A program made the translations under genes and the position numbers. Shown piece after piece: positions 15,499 to 22,440 of a DNA stretch of 34,190 bases (its first letter is position 1; each line of letters opens with the position of its first letter). The stretch is from a virus: positions 1 through 34,190 of IMG/VR virus record IMGVR_UViG_3300030106_000647; one strand, given 5' to 3'. Under the pieces are notes generated by a model. It ran no database searches. It saw nothing but the letters and a program-made list of their open reading frames with translations, and was not told the origin of the DNA.

Positions 15499-15863
15499 TT
15501 TAATAATTTTGGTTCTGGTCTGTAATGTAAAACTCTTTCTGGATTTTCTCCTCTCTCTACTTTTGCTCTAGCATCCCAAATTAAATCTTTGTGCTTTCTT
15601 AGCCATTTCATATAAGTAGGAACATTAAGATGTATAAAGTCATTGTTGATTGGACTCCTTACTCCTAAGTTAAAAGCATTTTTAGCATCTTCAAAGTAAA
15701 AATTCTTGTATGTTTTTAGTAGGTCGTCAGCAAGGCTTTGTGCCATTACCATAATAGTATCTTCCTCAACATTATTTTGTCCTAACTCTATGTATGTTTT
15801 GCTTACTAAATCTACAGAGCCCATTAAAAGTTCTTCTTTTGTCATTGTCTTTATTAGTTTCAT
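15495..15863 (-). CDS. Hypothetical replication-module protein
   Basis: 122 aa, helical. It has SLADDLLKTYKNFYFEDAKN and VPTYMKWLRKHKDLIWDARA. The pattern of a helical protein directly behind an O-like initiator would fit a helicase-loader-like or replication accessory role, but no AAA+ motifs are present and the family is not recognised. The ATG overlaps the initiator stop (ATGA), so the two are coupled. Function is inferred from position only. Confidence 0.55.
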   Translation of the reverse strand: MKLIKTMTKEELLMGSVDLVSKTYIELGQNNVEEDTIMVMAQSLADDLLKTYKNFYFEDAKNAFNLGVRSPINNDFIHLNVPTYMKWLRKHKDLIWDARAKVERGENPERVLHYRPEPKLLK

Positions 15864-16501
15864 CTGTTTAATTGTTGTTTTAGTTTTTCTTTTACGTTTA
15901 TGTTTTTCTGTAAATGTGAGTGTATCTTACTCATTCCAGAATTGTTTTTAACCTGTCTTTTCTCCCAAGTTCTAACGCAGGCTTTCCAATCTTTCATTTT
16001 AGTTTTACCAACTTTCCAATCTTTACTTTCATAAAAATCATAAAAAGTTTCCGCATCTATATTGTTGTTTCTTTCTAAACAATAATTAGTAATATCAATA
16101 ACTGTTGGTTTTTTAAAACGCCCCTTTTTATTACTATACGTAGTATTAGTATTAATACTTGTATTATTATCCTTAAAGTTTTCTTTAATACCCTCCTTAA
16201 AGTTTTCTTTAATACCCCCTTTAATAATACTTAAATACCTCTTATCAATTTCTTTAGTACCTTCTTTATATGTATAATAAGATGATATATAGCCATTTGC
16301 AATTAATTCATTAACCCATTTAGATATAGTTACAATACTCTTTCCATAAAGTTTAGAAAAGTATTTGTTTGTTGCAAAGCACTCACCATTCATATTTAAA
16401 AATGCAGTAATTTCAGCATACAATAATTTAGCATTAGCGGTTAAGTTTTTATCATACCTAACCTCAGCACTTATTATAGCGTAGTAGTTTGGTTGTTTCA
16501 T
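15860..16501 (-). CDS. Replication initiator, lambda O/DnaD-like
   Basis: 213 aa from ATG 16501 (MKQPNYYAIISAEVRYDKNL); an earlier in-frame TTG is less likely. Residues ~1-85 form a winged helix-turn-helix like those of phage replication proteins (LTANAKLLYAEITAFLNMNG, CFATNKYFSKLYGKSIVTIS, WVNELIANGYIS). Residues ~145-185 resemble the DnaD-like C-terminal motif (FYDFYESKDWKVGKTKMKDW). Between them is an eight-residue tandem repeat (GIKENFKE, GIKENFKD) encoded by a 24-bp DNA repeat, echoing the iteron origin inside lambda O. It should bind the phage origin and recruit host replication proteins. No phage helicase or primase is visible. Confidence 0.75.
   Translation of the reverse strand: MKQPNYYAIISAEVRYDKNLTANAKLLYAEITAFLNMNGECFATNKYFSKLYGKSIVTISKWVNELIANGYISSYYTYKEGTKEIDKRYLSIIKGGIKENFKEGIKENFKDNNTSINTNTTYSNKKGRFKKPTVIDITNYCLERNNNIDAETFYDFYESKDWKVGKTKMKDWKACVRTWEKRQVKNNSGMSKIHSHLQKNINVKEKLKQQLNR
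16171..16218. repeat. 24-bp tandem repeat in the initiator gene (candidate origin)
   Basis: Two adjacent units start at 16171 and 16195, sharing the 22-mer core beginning CCTTAAAGTTTTCTTTAATA, and a partial third unit (CTTTAATA) follows at 16219. The flanks are extremely AT-rich. Lambdoid phages place origin iterons inside the initiator gene at the same relative position. Confidence 0.6.
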
Positions 16502-16502
16502 T

Positions 16503-17012
16503 TTAGTTGTGTTTTTCAATTTTTAGTTCATAGCATTTAGTATAAGTAGACATAACAACGTCCCAACTATTTACATCTTTATACGTCATCCAGCAAAATC
16601 TTGCCTGTAATGGATTTAAAGGCTGAATGAATAGATAGTGTGTAACTTTTTTATTAGGGTTGTTATGGGCTTTATAATTAACTCTAAGTGTATTTCCACC
16701 ACTACTTACACCTTTTACGTCAATATAGTTTAACTCACCAATACCCTGCATAATAATATCAGCCTCTACTACAGGTCTTTCTTCTATTAAGGGCGCTGCT
16801 TTATATTTAACACCTCTATTGTTATCAAGTATATGTCTAGCAACAAGTTCTGCAAATATTCCTAGACTTTGTATTTTGTGTTCTTTATCGCCCCTGTATT
16901 TTTCTGTGTTTTTATTATATACATTGGCAGATAGCATACTTCTAACCCCAGCAAGTTCATCAGCAAGTTTGATAAACGTGCTAGGGTAAGTTGTATTTTT
17001 CCACTTAATCAT
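16503..17012 (-). CDS. PD-(D/E)xK-like nuclease
   Basis: 169 aa. An N-terminal helix with Glu (GIFAELVARHILDNN, ~50-65) precedes a strand-turn-strand core ADIIMQGIGELNYIDVKGV (~84-102). The D...D-V-K arrangement is that of restriction-endonuclease-fold enzymes. It could process recombination or replication intermediates together with the annealing and SSB-like proteins encoded upstream. The ATG shares a 1-bp TAATG junction with the SSB-like gene. No sequence specificity can be inferred. Confidence 0.62.
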   Translation of the reverse strand: MIKWKNTTYPSTFIKLADELAGVRSMLSANVYNKNTEKYRGDKEHKIQSLGIFAELVARHILDNNRGVKYKAAPLIEERPVVEADIIMQGIGELNYIDVKGVSSGGNTLRVNYKAHNNPNKKVTHYLFIQPLNPLQARFCWMTYKDVNSWDVVMSTYTKCYELKIEKHN

Positions 17013-17281
17013 TAGAAAGGTAAATCATCTTCTACTGTTTCTTTTTTAGCAGCAGTTTCAGTTTTCTTTTCTTGTGGCTCATAGTCATTTACATAAGCAT
17101 AATGAGTTGCACCTTTTTCAGAAGGCTCTTTTCTTTCTGCTATAACCATAGAAACCCAGCCATTCTTTGAGTTGGCTTGTAACTCGTCAACTTTAAAGTT
17201 TGCAACCATCATACCTCCAAACTTTGTCTCAATGTTTTTAATGCTACTTGGTAAGTAGACTTTCTCTTTTTTCTCTTTCAT
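17012..17281 (-). CDS. SSB-like single-stranded DNA-binding protein
   Basis: 89 aa. The core is beta-rich (SIKNIETKFGGMMVANFKVD, WVSMVIAERKEP), compatible with a small OB fold. The C-terminus is a charged linker ending DDLPF, close to the bacterial SSB tip DDDIPF that recruits host replication and repair proteins. The protein is shorter than bacterial SSB (~150 aa). It overlaps the DnaA-like gene by 38 bp and the nuclease gene by 1 bp. The tip match is visible; the OB fold is inferred. Confidence 0.68.
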   Translation of the reverse strand: MKEKKEKVYLPSSIKNIETKFGGMMVANFKVDELQANSKNGWVSMVIAERKEPSEKGATHYAYVNDYEPQEKKTETAAKKETVEDDLPF

Positions 17282-17684
17282 GTTTTTGTTTGTTTATTTT
17301 ATATAATTTAGTTAATGATTTGTTTATTTTTTCTAATTGTTGTTCTAGTCCAATAATTTCTTCATCTATTTCAACTTCTATAACCCTATCTTGTACTCTG
17401 TCAAAATTTTTATTTTTAGTTCTATAGTTGTTGTATTCAAATTCAAATTGTCTTGAATGGTGAATTATTGAAGCATGATGTAAATTTGTAACCTCTGCTA
17501 TATCTTTTAAGGTTAAACCAAACATTTTCCTTAGTGTAAATATATACAGTCTTTTAGCAAATATAATGTTTCTTTTTCTGCTTCCCAAAAATATCCTATC
17601 CTTATCTACATTATAGATGTCTGCTATTTCGTTTATTATTATTTCATGATAATAATCACTAAATTTTAATCTTCTTCTTTTCAT
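17244..17684 (-). CDS. DnaA domain IV-like DNA-binding protein
   Basis: 146 aa. Residues ~20-85 match the C-terminal DNA-binding domain of DnaA: IADIYNVDKDRIFLGSRKR, AKRLYIFTLRKMFGLTLKDI and the HTH recognition stretch NLHHASIIHHSRQFE. No AAA+ ATPase part is present. The remaining ~60 residues are a charged coiled-coil region (IGLEQQLEKINKSLTKLYKI). It could bind DnaA-box-like sites to recruit or divert host initiation factors. The 38-bp overlap with the SSB-like gene links the two. Confidence 0.78.
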   Translation of the reverse strand: MKRRRLKFSDYYHEIIINEIADIYNVDKDRIFLGSRKRNIIFAKRLYIFTLRKMFGLTLKDIAEVTNLHHASIIHHSRQFEFEYNNYRTKNKNFDRVQDRVIEVEIDEEIIGLEQQLEKINKSLTKLYKINKQKHEREKRESLLTK

Positions 17685-17690
17685 GTTTTA

Positions 17691-17933
17691 TTATTTTATG
17701 TCGTACACTATTGTATCTACTATGTCTTGTATTTCAAGACCAATAAAGTCTGCTAATCTTTTAGCGTGTATAAACCTCATGTTAGTAGGAGTTTCTATAA
17801 ACTTTTTACTTGTAAGATAATTAACTTCTAAAATCTTACAAAGCCTTAAGTTAGAGATGCCATATATTCTTAGCAAAGCCTCAAACTCATTTCTTGATTT
17901 TCTAATTTTGTCTAGTGAATATTTATTAGTCAT
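17691..17933 (-). CDS. Small HTH protein (XRE-like)
   Basis: 80 aa built as a five-helix XRE/Cro-like bundle: NEFEALLRIYGISNLRLCKILEVNYLTSKKFIE, then HAKRLADFIGLEIQDIVDTI. It would be a transcription regulator or replication accessory factor. No divergent repressor/operator pair is seen, so lysogenic control is not suggested. Its ATG overlaps the upstream stop by 8 bp. Confidence 0.6.
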   Translation of the reverse strand: MTNKYSLDKIRKSRNEFEALLRIYGISNLRLCKILEVNYLTSKKFIETPTNMRFIHAKRLADFIGLEIQDIVDTIVYDIK

Positions 17934-18180
17934 TTTTTAGTATGTATTTTTCTATTTTCCATTTGGGTATTTTAAACTTAGTTTTTCCAGAGTAGTAAAA
18001 ATCTACTAATTGATTTTTGTTTAGTAATTGAGTTATACCATCTTCAACAACCTCGCCAAGCATATGCTTGCCACTCCAAATTATATAAGAATAAACTTTT
18101 AAAAAATGATTAAATATTTCTATTTCCAAATACTCCGTCTTTGAGCATTTTGAGCCATTGTTTTCTTGTATCTCTTTCAA
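17926..18180 (-). CDS. Hypothetical early protein, start uncertain
   Basis: Up to 84 aa. The furthest start is a TTG at 18180 that overlaps the upstream gene by 71 bp. A TTG at 18129 (LEIEIFNHFLKVYSYIIW) or an ATG at 18063 (MLGEVVEDGITQLLNKN) would overlap less or not at all. The C-terminus (FYYSGKTKFKIPKWKIEKYI) is basic. The frame ends in an 8-bp overlap with the XRE-like gene. No family recognised. Confidence 0.45.
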   Translation of the reverse strand: MKEIQENNGSKCSKTEYLEIEIFNHFLKVYSYIIWSGKHMLGEVVEDGITQLLNKNQLVDFYYSGKTKFKIPKWKIEKYILKND

Positions 18181-18376
18181 TTTTATTTTCGTTTATAGTT
18201 TGTATTATTTTTTCTGCTTCTATTTGAGTCAAGTCATTTAAACTAGATATTATAGACTCAATTTGTTTTGCTGGTATTGATGTGTTATAAATGTTGTTCT
18301 CAATGATGAGCCATTGCGTATCTGTAATAGGCGTTGGCTCACCATTAAGCAACTCATCAAACCAATCGTCATTCAC
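18110..18376 (-). CDS. Hypothetical early protein (GTG start)
   Basis: 88 aa, starting at GTG 18376, which overlaps the TAG of the preceding gene (TAGTG). The protein is helical and acidic (MNDDWFDELLNGEPTPITD; IISSLNDLTQIEAEKIIQT). No ATG occurs early in the frame, so the overlapping GTG is the best start. Position behind the putative annealing protein suggests a recombination or replication accessory role, without sequence support. Confidence 0.55.
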   Translation of the reverse strand: MNDDWFDELLNGEPTPITDTQWLIIENNIYNTSIPAKQIESIISSLNDLTQIEAEKIIQTINENKIERDTRKQWLKMLKDGVFGNRNI

Positions 18377-18867
18377 TAATCAACAATCTCATCTTGACCA
18401 AACACACCTTGCTCATAGAAGCCAGCAATTTTAAGAACAACTCTAGACATTGCTCTCTTTTCTGCCATAGCGACAGGAAACTTTTTACCTCCACCCATTA
18501 AATTATCTGGAGATGCTTCACCAAAACTCATAGCATTTTTTACATCATTACCAACTTTCATGGTTGCTGCTGCTCTTAAAACGCAAGTAGACTTCTCTAA
18601 ATCCATTGTTATAACCTCATAAGCAACTGTAATATTGTTTCTTGATACAATTTTATCTATACCTGTTCTTGTAATAATTACAAATCCTCTTTTGTCTTTG
18701 TATATATCTTCTTCTGTCAAGCCATTTTCTTTGTATAGCCTTCTTAGTGCCTCCTTTCTTGTTTCAACAACTGGTTCTGGTTGTTTTCTTAGTTTTTGTT
18801 CCATAGTTCTTTTTTTCATTTCGTTATTGTTTAATTGATTAATAAATTGTTGTTTCATTTTTCCCAT
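18376..18867 (-). CDS. Putative single-strand annealing/recombination protein
   Basis: 163 aa. A charged N-terminal ~45 residues is followed by a compact domain: GFVIITRTGIDKIVSRNNIT, CVLRAAATMKVGN, FGEASPDNLMGG, and FPVAMAEKRAMSRVVLKIAG. The GEASPDN...AEKRAxxRxxLK pattern recurs in phage annealing proteins of the ERF/Rad52-like group, which coat single strands and pair complementary DNA. Those proteins typically sit beside SSB and small nucleases, as here. Family membership is by motif resemblance and needs a profile search. The leader is A-rich and ends AAAACA ATG. Confidence 0.6.
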   Translation of the reverse strand: MGKMKQQFINQLNNNEMKKRTMEQKLRKQPEPVVETRKEALRRLYKENGLTEEDIYKDKRGFVIITRTGIDKIVSRNNITVAYEVITMDLEKSTCVLRAAATMKVGNDVKNAMSFGEASPDNLMGGGKKFPVAMAEKRAMSRVVLKIAGFYEQGVFGQDEIVD

Positions 18868-19026
18868 TGTTTTTAGTTTTTAGTTAATAATTTAGTTGTA
18901 AAACTATACAAGCAAAGAGGCGTTTCGATTAAACTTTCTATTAGTACTTTATAATTTAATTAATAATTCAGTTTATTGTTATTTATCAATAACGCCCATA
19001 ATCTATCACAAAGTATAACCGCTAAA

Positions 19027-19278
19027 TTAATAATTAGGATGATTATAACTTTGCTCATACAGTTTAGGTTTTTTAAACCAATTGCCACACTCATTACATA
19101 TGTAGCCCTTAGTTCTAGTTGTTTTATTACATGAAGGACACCTGTCGTTTCTTTTGTATAATTTTTCTGCCTGATAGTTTAAGAAGTTCAAGTCTTTATA
19201 CATCTCTACTCTACAACAAGTAGATATAAAACTATCTTCATAACTACACCCACAACATGATGAAACCTTTCTAAACAT
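19027..19278 (-). CDS. Zinc-ribbon protein
   Basis: 83 aa with many Cys: an N-terminal cluster (SSCCGCSYEDSF, STCCRVEM) and a classical ribbon CPSCNKTTRTKGYICNECG near residues 48-66. It probably binds one or two zinc ions and could bind nucleic acid. It lies 3 bp downstream of the 58-aa coiled-coil gene and shares its promoter. Function unknown. Confidence 0.6.
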   Translation of the reverse strand: MFRKVSSCCGCSYEDSFISTCCRVEMYKDLNFLNYQAEKLYKRNDRCPSCNKTTRTKGYICNECGNWFKKPKLYEQSYNHPNY

Positions 19279-19281
19279 TTT

Positions 19282-19458
19282 TTATTTGTTTTTATTAGAT
19301 AATATTGTTGTTATTTTTTTAAGTTTTTGTTTTAAATCAATAATCTCTAATTTAAAATTTGCATTAGCCTCACGCAATCTTTTAATCTCATAATCTTCAA
19401 CTGAAAAGCCTTGTATTATATCTGCGTTAACACTATTTGCTGGTAAATAAGTATCCAT
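19282..19458 (-). CDS. 58-aa coiled-coil protein
   Basis: ATG 19458, TAA 19282-19284. N-terminal MDTYLPANSVNADIIQGFSV is followed by a heptad-like helix (YEIKRLREANANFKLEIIDL, then KQKLKKI). It is the first gene downstream of the best promoter in the window, with a ~20-nt leader. It may be a small dimerising host-takeover or regulatory protein. No family recognised. Confidence 0.6.
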   Translation of the reverse strand: MDTYLPANSVNADIIQGFSVEDYEIKRLREANANFKLEIIDLKQKLKKITTILSNKNK

Positions 19459-19486
19459 TTTTTATAAGTTTGGTTAATAATGGGTA

Positions 19487-19517
19487 CAAAGTTATAAAAT
19501 TGAAACCAACCACCAAA
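19487..19517 (-). promoter_or_regulatory. Bacteroidota-type early promoter
   Basis: On the minus strand TTTG (19517-19514), exactly 19 bp, then TAACTTTG (19494-19487), matching the -33 TTTG / -7 TAnnTTTG consensus of primary-sigma promoters in Bacteroides and Flavobacterium. RNA would begin near 19480, about 20 nt before the ATG at 19458. This supports early transcription by host RNA polymerase and the host phylum. Confidence 0.65.
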
Positions 19518-19566
19518 ACTTTTTTAACATTTTTTTAGAAAATGTTTATCTACTAGGTTAAAATTT

Positions 19567-20658
19567 TTAGAAATAATGCACTAAACGTGCTACTTGACCG
19601 CTATTTTTTTCGTGAATAAAACCCTCAACCGCTTTTGGAACGCCTGTAAAACCCTTGCGATTATGCCAACTATCTGTGCCAGATGGTGAACGCATATACT
19701 CTACAGTTACACCAATAAAATCTTTAGCATCTCTCCATTTATGTTTTACTTTGTGATGTAAATGATGTAAATACCAATATCTAAATTTAGTTTCACTCCA
19801 CATTTTTGGCTTTTCTTGTGCCATTAGTAAAGGAAGATTATCCATTTTTGCACCATCACCATGCTCTAATCCAATTAAATTTGTTCCATACTGATAATAC
19901 TTTCTATGTGCAACGCCTATGTCAAAAGATACTTCTTTGTCTTTTCTGAACCAACTTTTTAAAGCGTGTGCTAAGTGAAAACCACTTTGATAGTCATGGT
20001 TACTCATGCAATGTACAACGTCTACAGGTGCTATCTCTCTAAGTATCTCTACACATTTTACATATAAGGCTAAAGCAACCTCAAAATGTTCCCACCATTT
20101 GCCATCTGTGTCTTGCGGTGTTCCCTTTGTTGTAGTACCATAAACATTGTCAATGTGTAGAACATCGTTGCCTATGCAGAATAAAATCCTTTCTGCACTA
20201 AACCCCTCCGCCTTTTGTATAAGCCCTTCTAAGCCCTCTAAAACACGCATACAGGCAGTTTCAACGTCATATTCGCCACCAGTCTCTACGCCATTAGCAT
20301 ATTTGCCTATGTGAATGTCTGCTGGGTTTATAACTAATAAGTGTTTTGTTTTTTTGTTTTTTCTAACTATTGGCTTGTAGTATGGAGAATGTTCACTAAT
20401 AAAACTTCCTACTTTTTTTAGTATGTCATCTTCTTTTATAGAGACATCCTCTTTTGTTACTATACTAAATCTGTACTGACCATCAGCAGACTGCCAATGC
20501 TTTACAGAAACAACGTCATTTTTGTCTATGCCTCTTTCTGATAAATGTATGTCTAATGCTGTGTTTCCGTTTAAATTTGTAGTGCTTTCTGCTCTACCTT
20601 CATAAACCATCTCTACTTCTTCAGGAGATAATCTAAGTCTTTTACCATATTTTTTCAT
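19567..20658 (-). CDS. Calcineurin-like metallophosphoesterase
   Basis: 363 aa. Metal-binding motifs appear in order: D114-x-H116 (PADIHIGK), GND 163-165 (CIGNDVLHID), NHD 220-222 (SNHDYQ), H266 (HGDG) and the HH-containing final motif 298-302 (YLHHLHHK). This is the layout of the metallophosphoesterase superfamily that includes Mre11/SbcD nucleases. The N-terminal ~100 residues are an extra domain (LRLSPEEVEMVYEGRAES). The substrate is unknown; DNA end or nucleotide processing is likely in a phage. It is the first gene after the late-unit terminator and may have its own promoter in 20659-20710. Confidence 0.85.
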   Translation of the reverse strand: MKKYGKRLRLSPEEVEMVYEGRAESTTNLNGNTALDIHLSERGIDKNDVVSVKHWQSADGQYRFSIVTKEDVSIKEDDILKKVGSFISEHSPYYKPIVRKNKKTKHLLVINPADIHIGKYANGVETGGEYDVETACMRVLEGLEGLIQKAEGFSAERILFCIGNDVLHIDNVYGTTTKGTPQDTDGKWWEHFEVALALYVKCVEILREIAPVDVVHCMSNHDYQSGFHLAHALKSWFRKDKEVSFDIGVAHRKYYQYGTNLIGLEHGDGAKMDNLPLLMAQEKPKMWSETKFRYWYLHHLHHKVKHKWRDAKDFIGVTVEYMRSPSGTDSWHNRKGFTGVPKAVEGFIHEKNSGQVARLVHYF

Positions 20659-20710
20659 TTTATTTTGTTTTAGTTGCTGTGCAAGTTATACATAATAAAG
20701 CCCTATAAAA

Positions 20711-20745
20711 TACAAAAGTGAGACGCTTTTCAACATCTCACCTTT
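20711..20745 (-). terminator. Hairpin terminator at the end of the lysis/late unit
   Basis: On the minus strand AAAGGTGAGA and TCTCACTTTT form a 10-bp stem with one G-U pair around a 12-nt loop and run into T-rich sequence. On the plus strand the same position would be an A-C mismatch, so the structure favours minus-strand RNA. It lies about 60 bp after the holin-like gene and before the phosphoesterase gene. Confidence 0.6.
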
Positions 20746-20806
20746 GATAACTATAAACAATGAAAACAAAGATAGGCACAACCCCATCTTGTAAGTGTAA
20801 AGATAA

Positions 20807-21085
20807 TTATTTTTTGCAATTACTTGCACAATCTCCACATTTTTTTTCAAAAGCAGAAAAACATAAAGGCAAAACTCCTAATGCTGTCATAATCAAAGAG
20901 TTTGTGTCTATACCATTTTTCTCTATATATAAACTAGCAGCAACAACAATTACACCACTTATGGTTCTTTTGCTACTCCACTTACCTTTAGTGTCTGTAA
21001 ATAATTCTTTTACTGCTTTTAATAGTTCTGTTATAGGCTTTACACCACCTGCCATAAGTGCCTCGCCAATCCATTTTTTTATCAT
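20807..21085 (-). CDS. Holin candidate
   Basis: 92 aa. Soluble N-terminal helix (MIKKWIGEALMAGGVKPITE), then hydrophobic segments at ~42-55 (TISGVIVVAASLYI) and ~63-80 (SLIMTALGVLPLCFSAF), then a Cys-rich basic tail (KKCGDCASNCKK). The two-span topology, small size and position directly after the M15 endolysin fit a class II holin that opens the inner membrane at lysis. No holin family is recognised by sequence. It precedes the late-unit terminator. Confidence 0.6.
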   Translation of the reverse strand: MIKKWIGEALMAGGVKPITELLKAVKELFTDTKGKWSSKRTISGVIVVAASLYIEKNGIDTNSLIMTALGVLPLCFSAFEKKCGDCASNCKK

Positions 21086-21089
21086 AATT

Positions 21090-21245
21090 TTATTTTTTGT
21101 AGTTAGGCACTATTGCGTCTATGATTGTATCTAGCCAACCAAAGATTCTATTGTCTGCTTCTGTTGGAGTTAAATTAGTAACAACTTTAGCAAAAGCCAT
21201 TAAGCCAATTAATAATTCCAACCAATTTTCTGTGATAAATTCCAT
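21090..21245 (-). CDS. 51-aa single-span membrane protein of the lysis cassette
   Basis: ATG 21245, TAA 21090-21092. The sequence begins MEFITENWLELLIGLMAFAK and has one hydrophobic segment (~8-25), followed by NLTPTEADNRIFGW and a second amphipathic stretch. It lies between the endolysin and the holin candidate. It may be an alternative holin, antiholin or a small spanin-like component, but there is no direct evidence. It looks like other short phage membrane proteins containing TPTxxDN-type motifs. Confidence 0.58.
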   Translation of the reverse strand: MEFITENWLELLIGLMAFAKVVTNLTPTEADNRIFGWLDTIIDAIVPNYKK

Positions 21246-21272
21246 AATATATATTTTAAATTAATACTCTAT

Positions 21273-21629
21273 TTAATATAGCCAGATTACTGGACTTACT
21301 TTGTCTACAACATCAATGTCTACATGAATAAAAGATTTGTGTAGTCCAAACCTCTCAAAATCTGCATAAACTAAAGCATCCATCATTATTGCTCTAGTGT
21401 TGCTATCTTCACATTCTATGTCTACCGCTAATCCTTTTATGTGTGATGATGTTGGGTTTTTTTTACTTTCTGGGTGGTTCTTACATCTATAACCACTATT
21501 TATTTTAAATGGTTTTTTAGCAAACTCTCTAGCCTTGTCTAACATATAAAGCAAATCATCACTTATAACAGTTTCACCACAACCACACTTACAAGTAAAT
21601 TCAGACTTTTTAAAATGTTTTAGTTTCAT
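21273..21629 (-). CDS. Endolysin, M15A-type peptidase
   Basis: 118 aa from ATG 21629 (MKLKHFKKSEFTCKCGCGE), placed 1 bp after the preceding stop; an earlier in-frame start would overlap that gene and adds an unlike 19 residues. Zinc ligands are visible: H63 and D70 in SSHIKGLAVDI and H102 in FIHVDID, with INSGYRCKNHPE upstream. This is the D-Ala/L-Ala-D-Glu peptidase fold (M15 family) that cuts peptidoglycan cross-links. The protein is a lone catalytic domain without a signal peptide, so a holin is needed for release; two candidates follow. Confidence 0.88.
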   Translation of the reverse strand: MKLKHFKKSEFTCKCGCGETVISDDLLYMLDKAREFAKKPFKINSGYRCKNHPESKKNPTSSHIKGLAVDIECEDSNTRAIMMDALVYADFERFGLHKSFIHVDIDVVDKVSPVIWLY

Positions 21630-21630
21630 A

Positions 21631-22296
21631 TTATTTTGATTTTTTAAGGTTTTCCATAACCTCATCAAAATACATTTTAAATTCATCTTTTATTTCTTCT
21701 TCTTCAGGTATATACTCTTCTGTTTTTTCTACATCGTAAGTAAATAAAATCAACATCTCTTGGTCTCCCTCTTCAACTTTTACTTCTAACTCACCATCAT
21801 GATGTAATGTTTCCATCATCTCTTGAGTAAAGTGAAAGTGATGGTCATGCTCTTCATCAGAATAGTATTTTCTTTTCTTTGCCATATTCTTTTTATCTAT
21901 TTGTTCTAATTTTTTTATAGCCCAATTTACACCAGCATCTCCTCCCCAAGCATCCCACATTATGCCTCCACACCCTTCATCATAAGGAACGTCTTTATGT
22001 TGTTGGTGTCTTTTAAACGAAGCCATACGAGCAATAGTGTCTCTAGTCAAACTCTCTCTGTTTGCCAACTGTCTTGCTCTAGTCCATCCTACTCTAGTTC
22101 CACAGTCACTACCATTTTCTTCTTTATACTTTATTGCTCTCTTAGCGTTATTAGTTGCTGCTTGTGGATAGTCATTATAAGTTTCTTCTGCATAATAATC
22201 CTTATTAGCAGTTTCACACTCTGATTTAGAATCATACTGACAGTTGCCAGTTTCACCAAACCTCCATTTACCATTTTCACATTCGTAGCAAGGCAT
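21631..22296 (-). CDS. Phage protein with Cys-rich N-terminus and WDAWGG domain
   Basis: 221 aa. N-terminus MPCYECENGKWRFGETGNCQ is a Cys-containing motif seen at the start of several Bacteroidota phage proteins. The middle domain (residues ~65-135: GWTRARQLANRESLTRDTIA, MASFKRH, GGIMWDAWGGDAGVNWAI) resembles a module often fused to prohead proteases and head-maturation proteins. A His-rich acidic C-terminal part (EEHDHHFHFTQEMMETLHHD) follows. Exact function is unknown. Being within the late unit it may be a virion or lysis-associated protein. Its stop is 1 bp from the endolysin ATG. Confidence 0.6.
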   Translation of the reverse strand: MPCYECENGKWRFGETGNCQYDSKSECETANKDYYAEETYNDYPQAATNNAKRAIKYKEENGSDCGTRVGWTRARQLANRESLTRDTIARMASFKRHQQHKDVPYDEGCGGIMWDAWGGDAGVNWAIKKLEQIDKKNMAKKRKYYSDEEHDHHFHFTQEMMETLHHDGELEVKVEEGDQEMLILFTYDVEKTEEYIPEEEEIKDEFKMYFDEVMENLKKSK

Positions 22297-22307
22297 ATTA
22301 TATATAT

Positions 22308-22439
22308 TTATCTTCCCTGACCTTTATAAGGCTTGACATACTGTCTACCACCCTTAGTCCTAGAAGCGTTTTTACTATGTATTCCCTTTCTCTTTTTACG
22401 AGAATTACCCCTAAACTTAAAAGTTACTCCTTTAGCCAT
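22308..22439 (-). CDS. 43-aa very basic protein
   Basis: ATG 22439, TAA 22308-22310, tucked 1 bp after the 148-aa structural gene. It begins MAKGVTFKFRGNSRKKRKGI and about one third of residues are Lys or Arg, with Gly-rich spacing and no acidic residue. It looks like a small nucleic-acid-binding or virion-internal protein, similar in flavour to ribosomal L34-type peptides. Function unknown. Confidence 0.55.
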   Translation of the reverse strand: MAKGVTFKFRGNSRKKRKGIHSKNASRTKGGRQYVKPYKGQGR

Positions 22440-22440
22440 A

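Noticed and set aside
17926-18180. TTG at 18180 as the certain start of the 84-aa frame
   Set aside because: It overlaps the upstream gene by 71 bp, out of line with neighbours. Kept as a gene but with the start left open.
18868-19021. Promoter-like sequences (TATACTTTG, TATAGTTTTAC) before the annealing-protein gene
   Set aside because: Each misses the TAnnTTTG consensus by one base shift and has no paired TTTG element.
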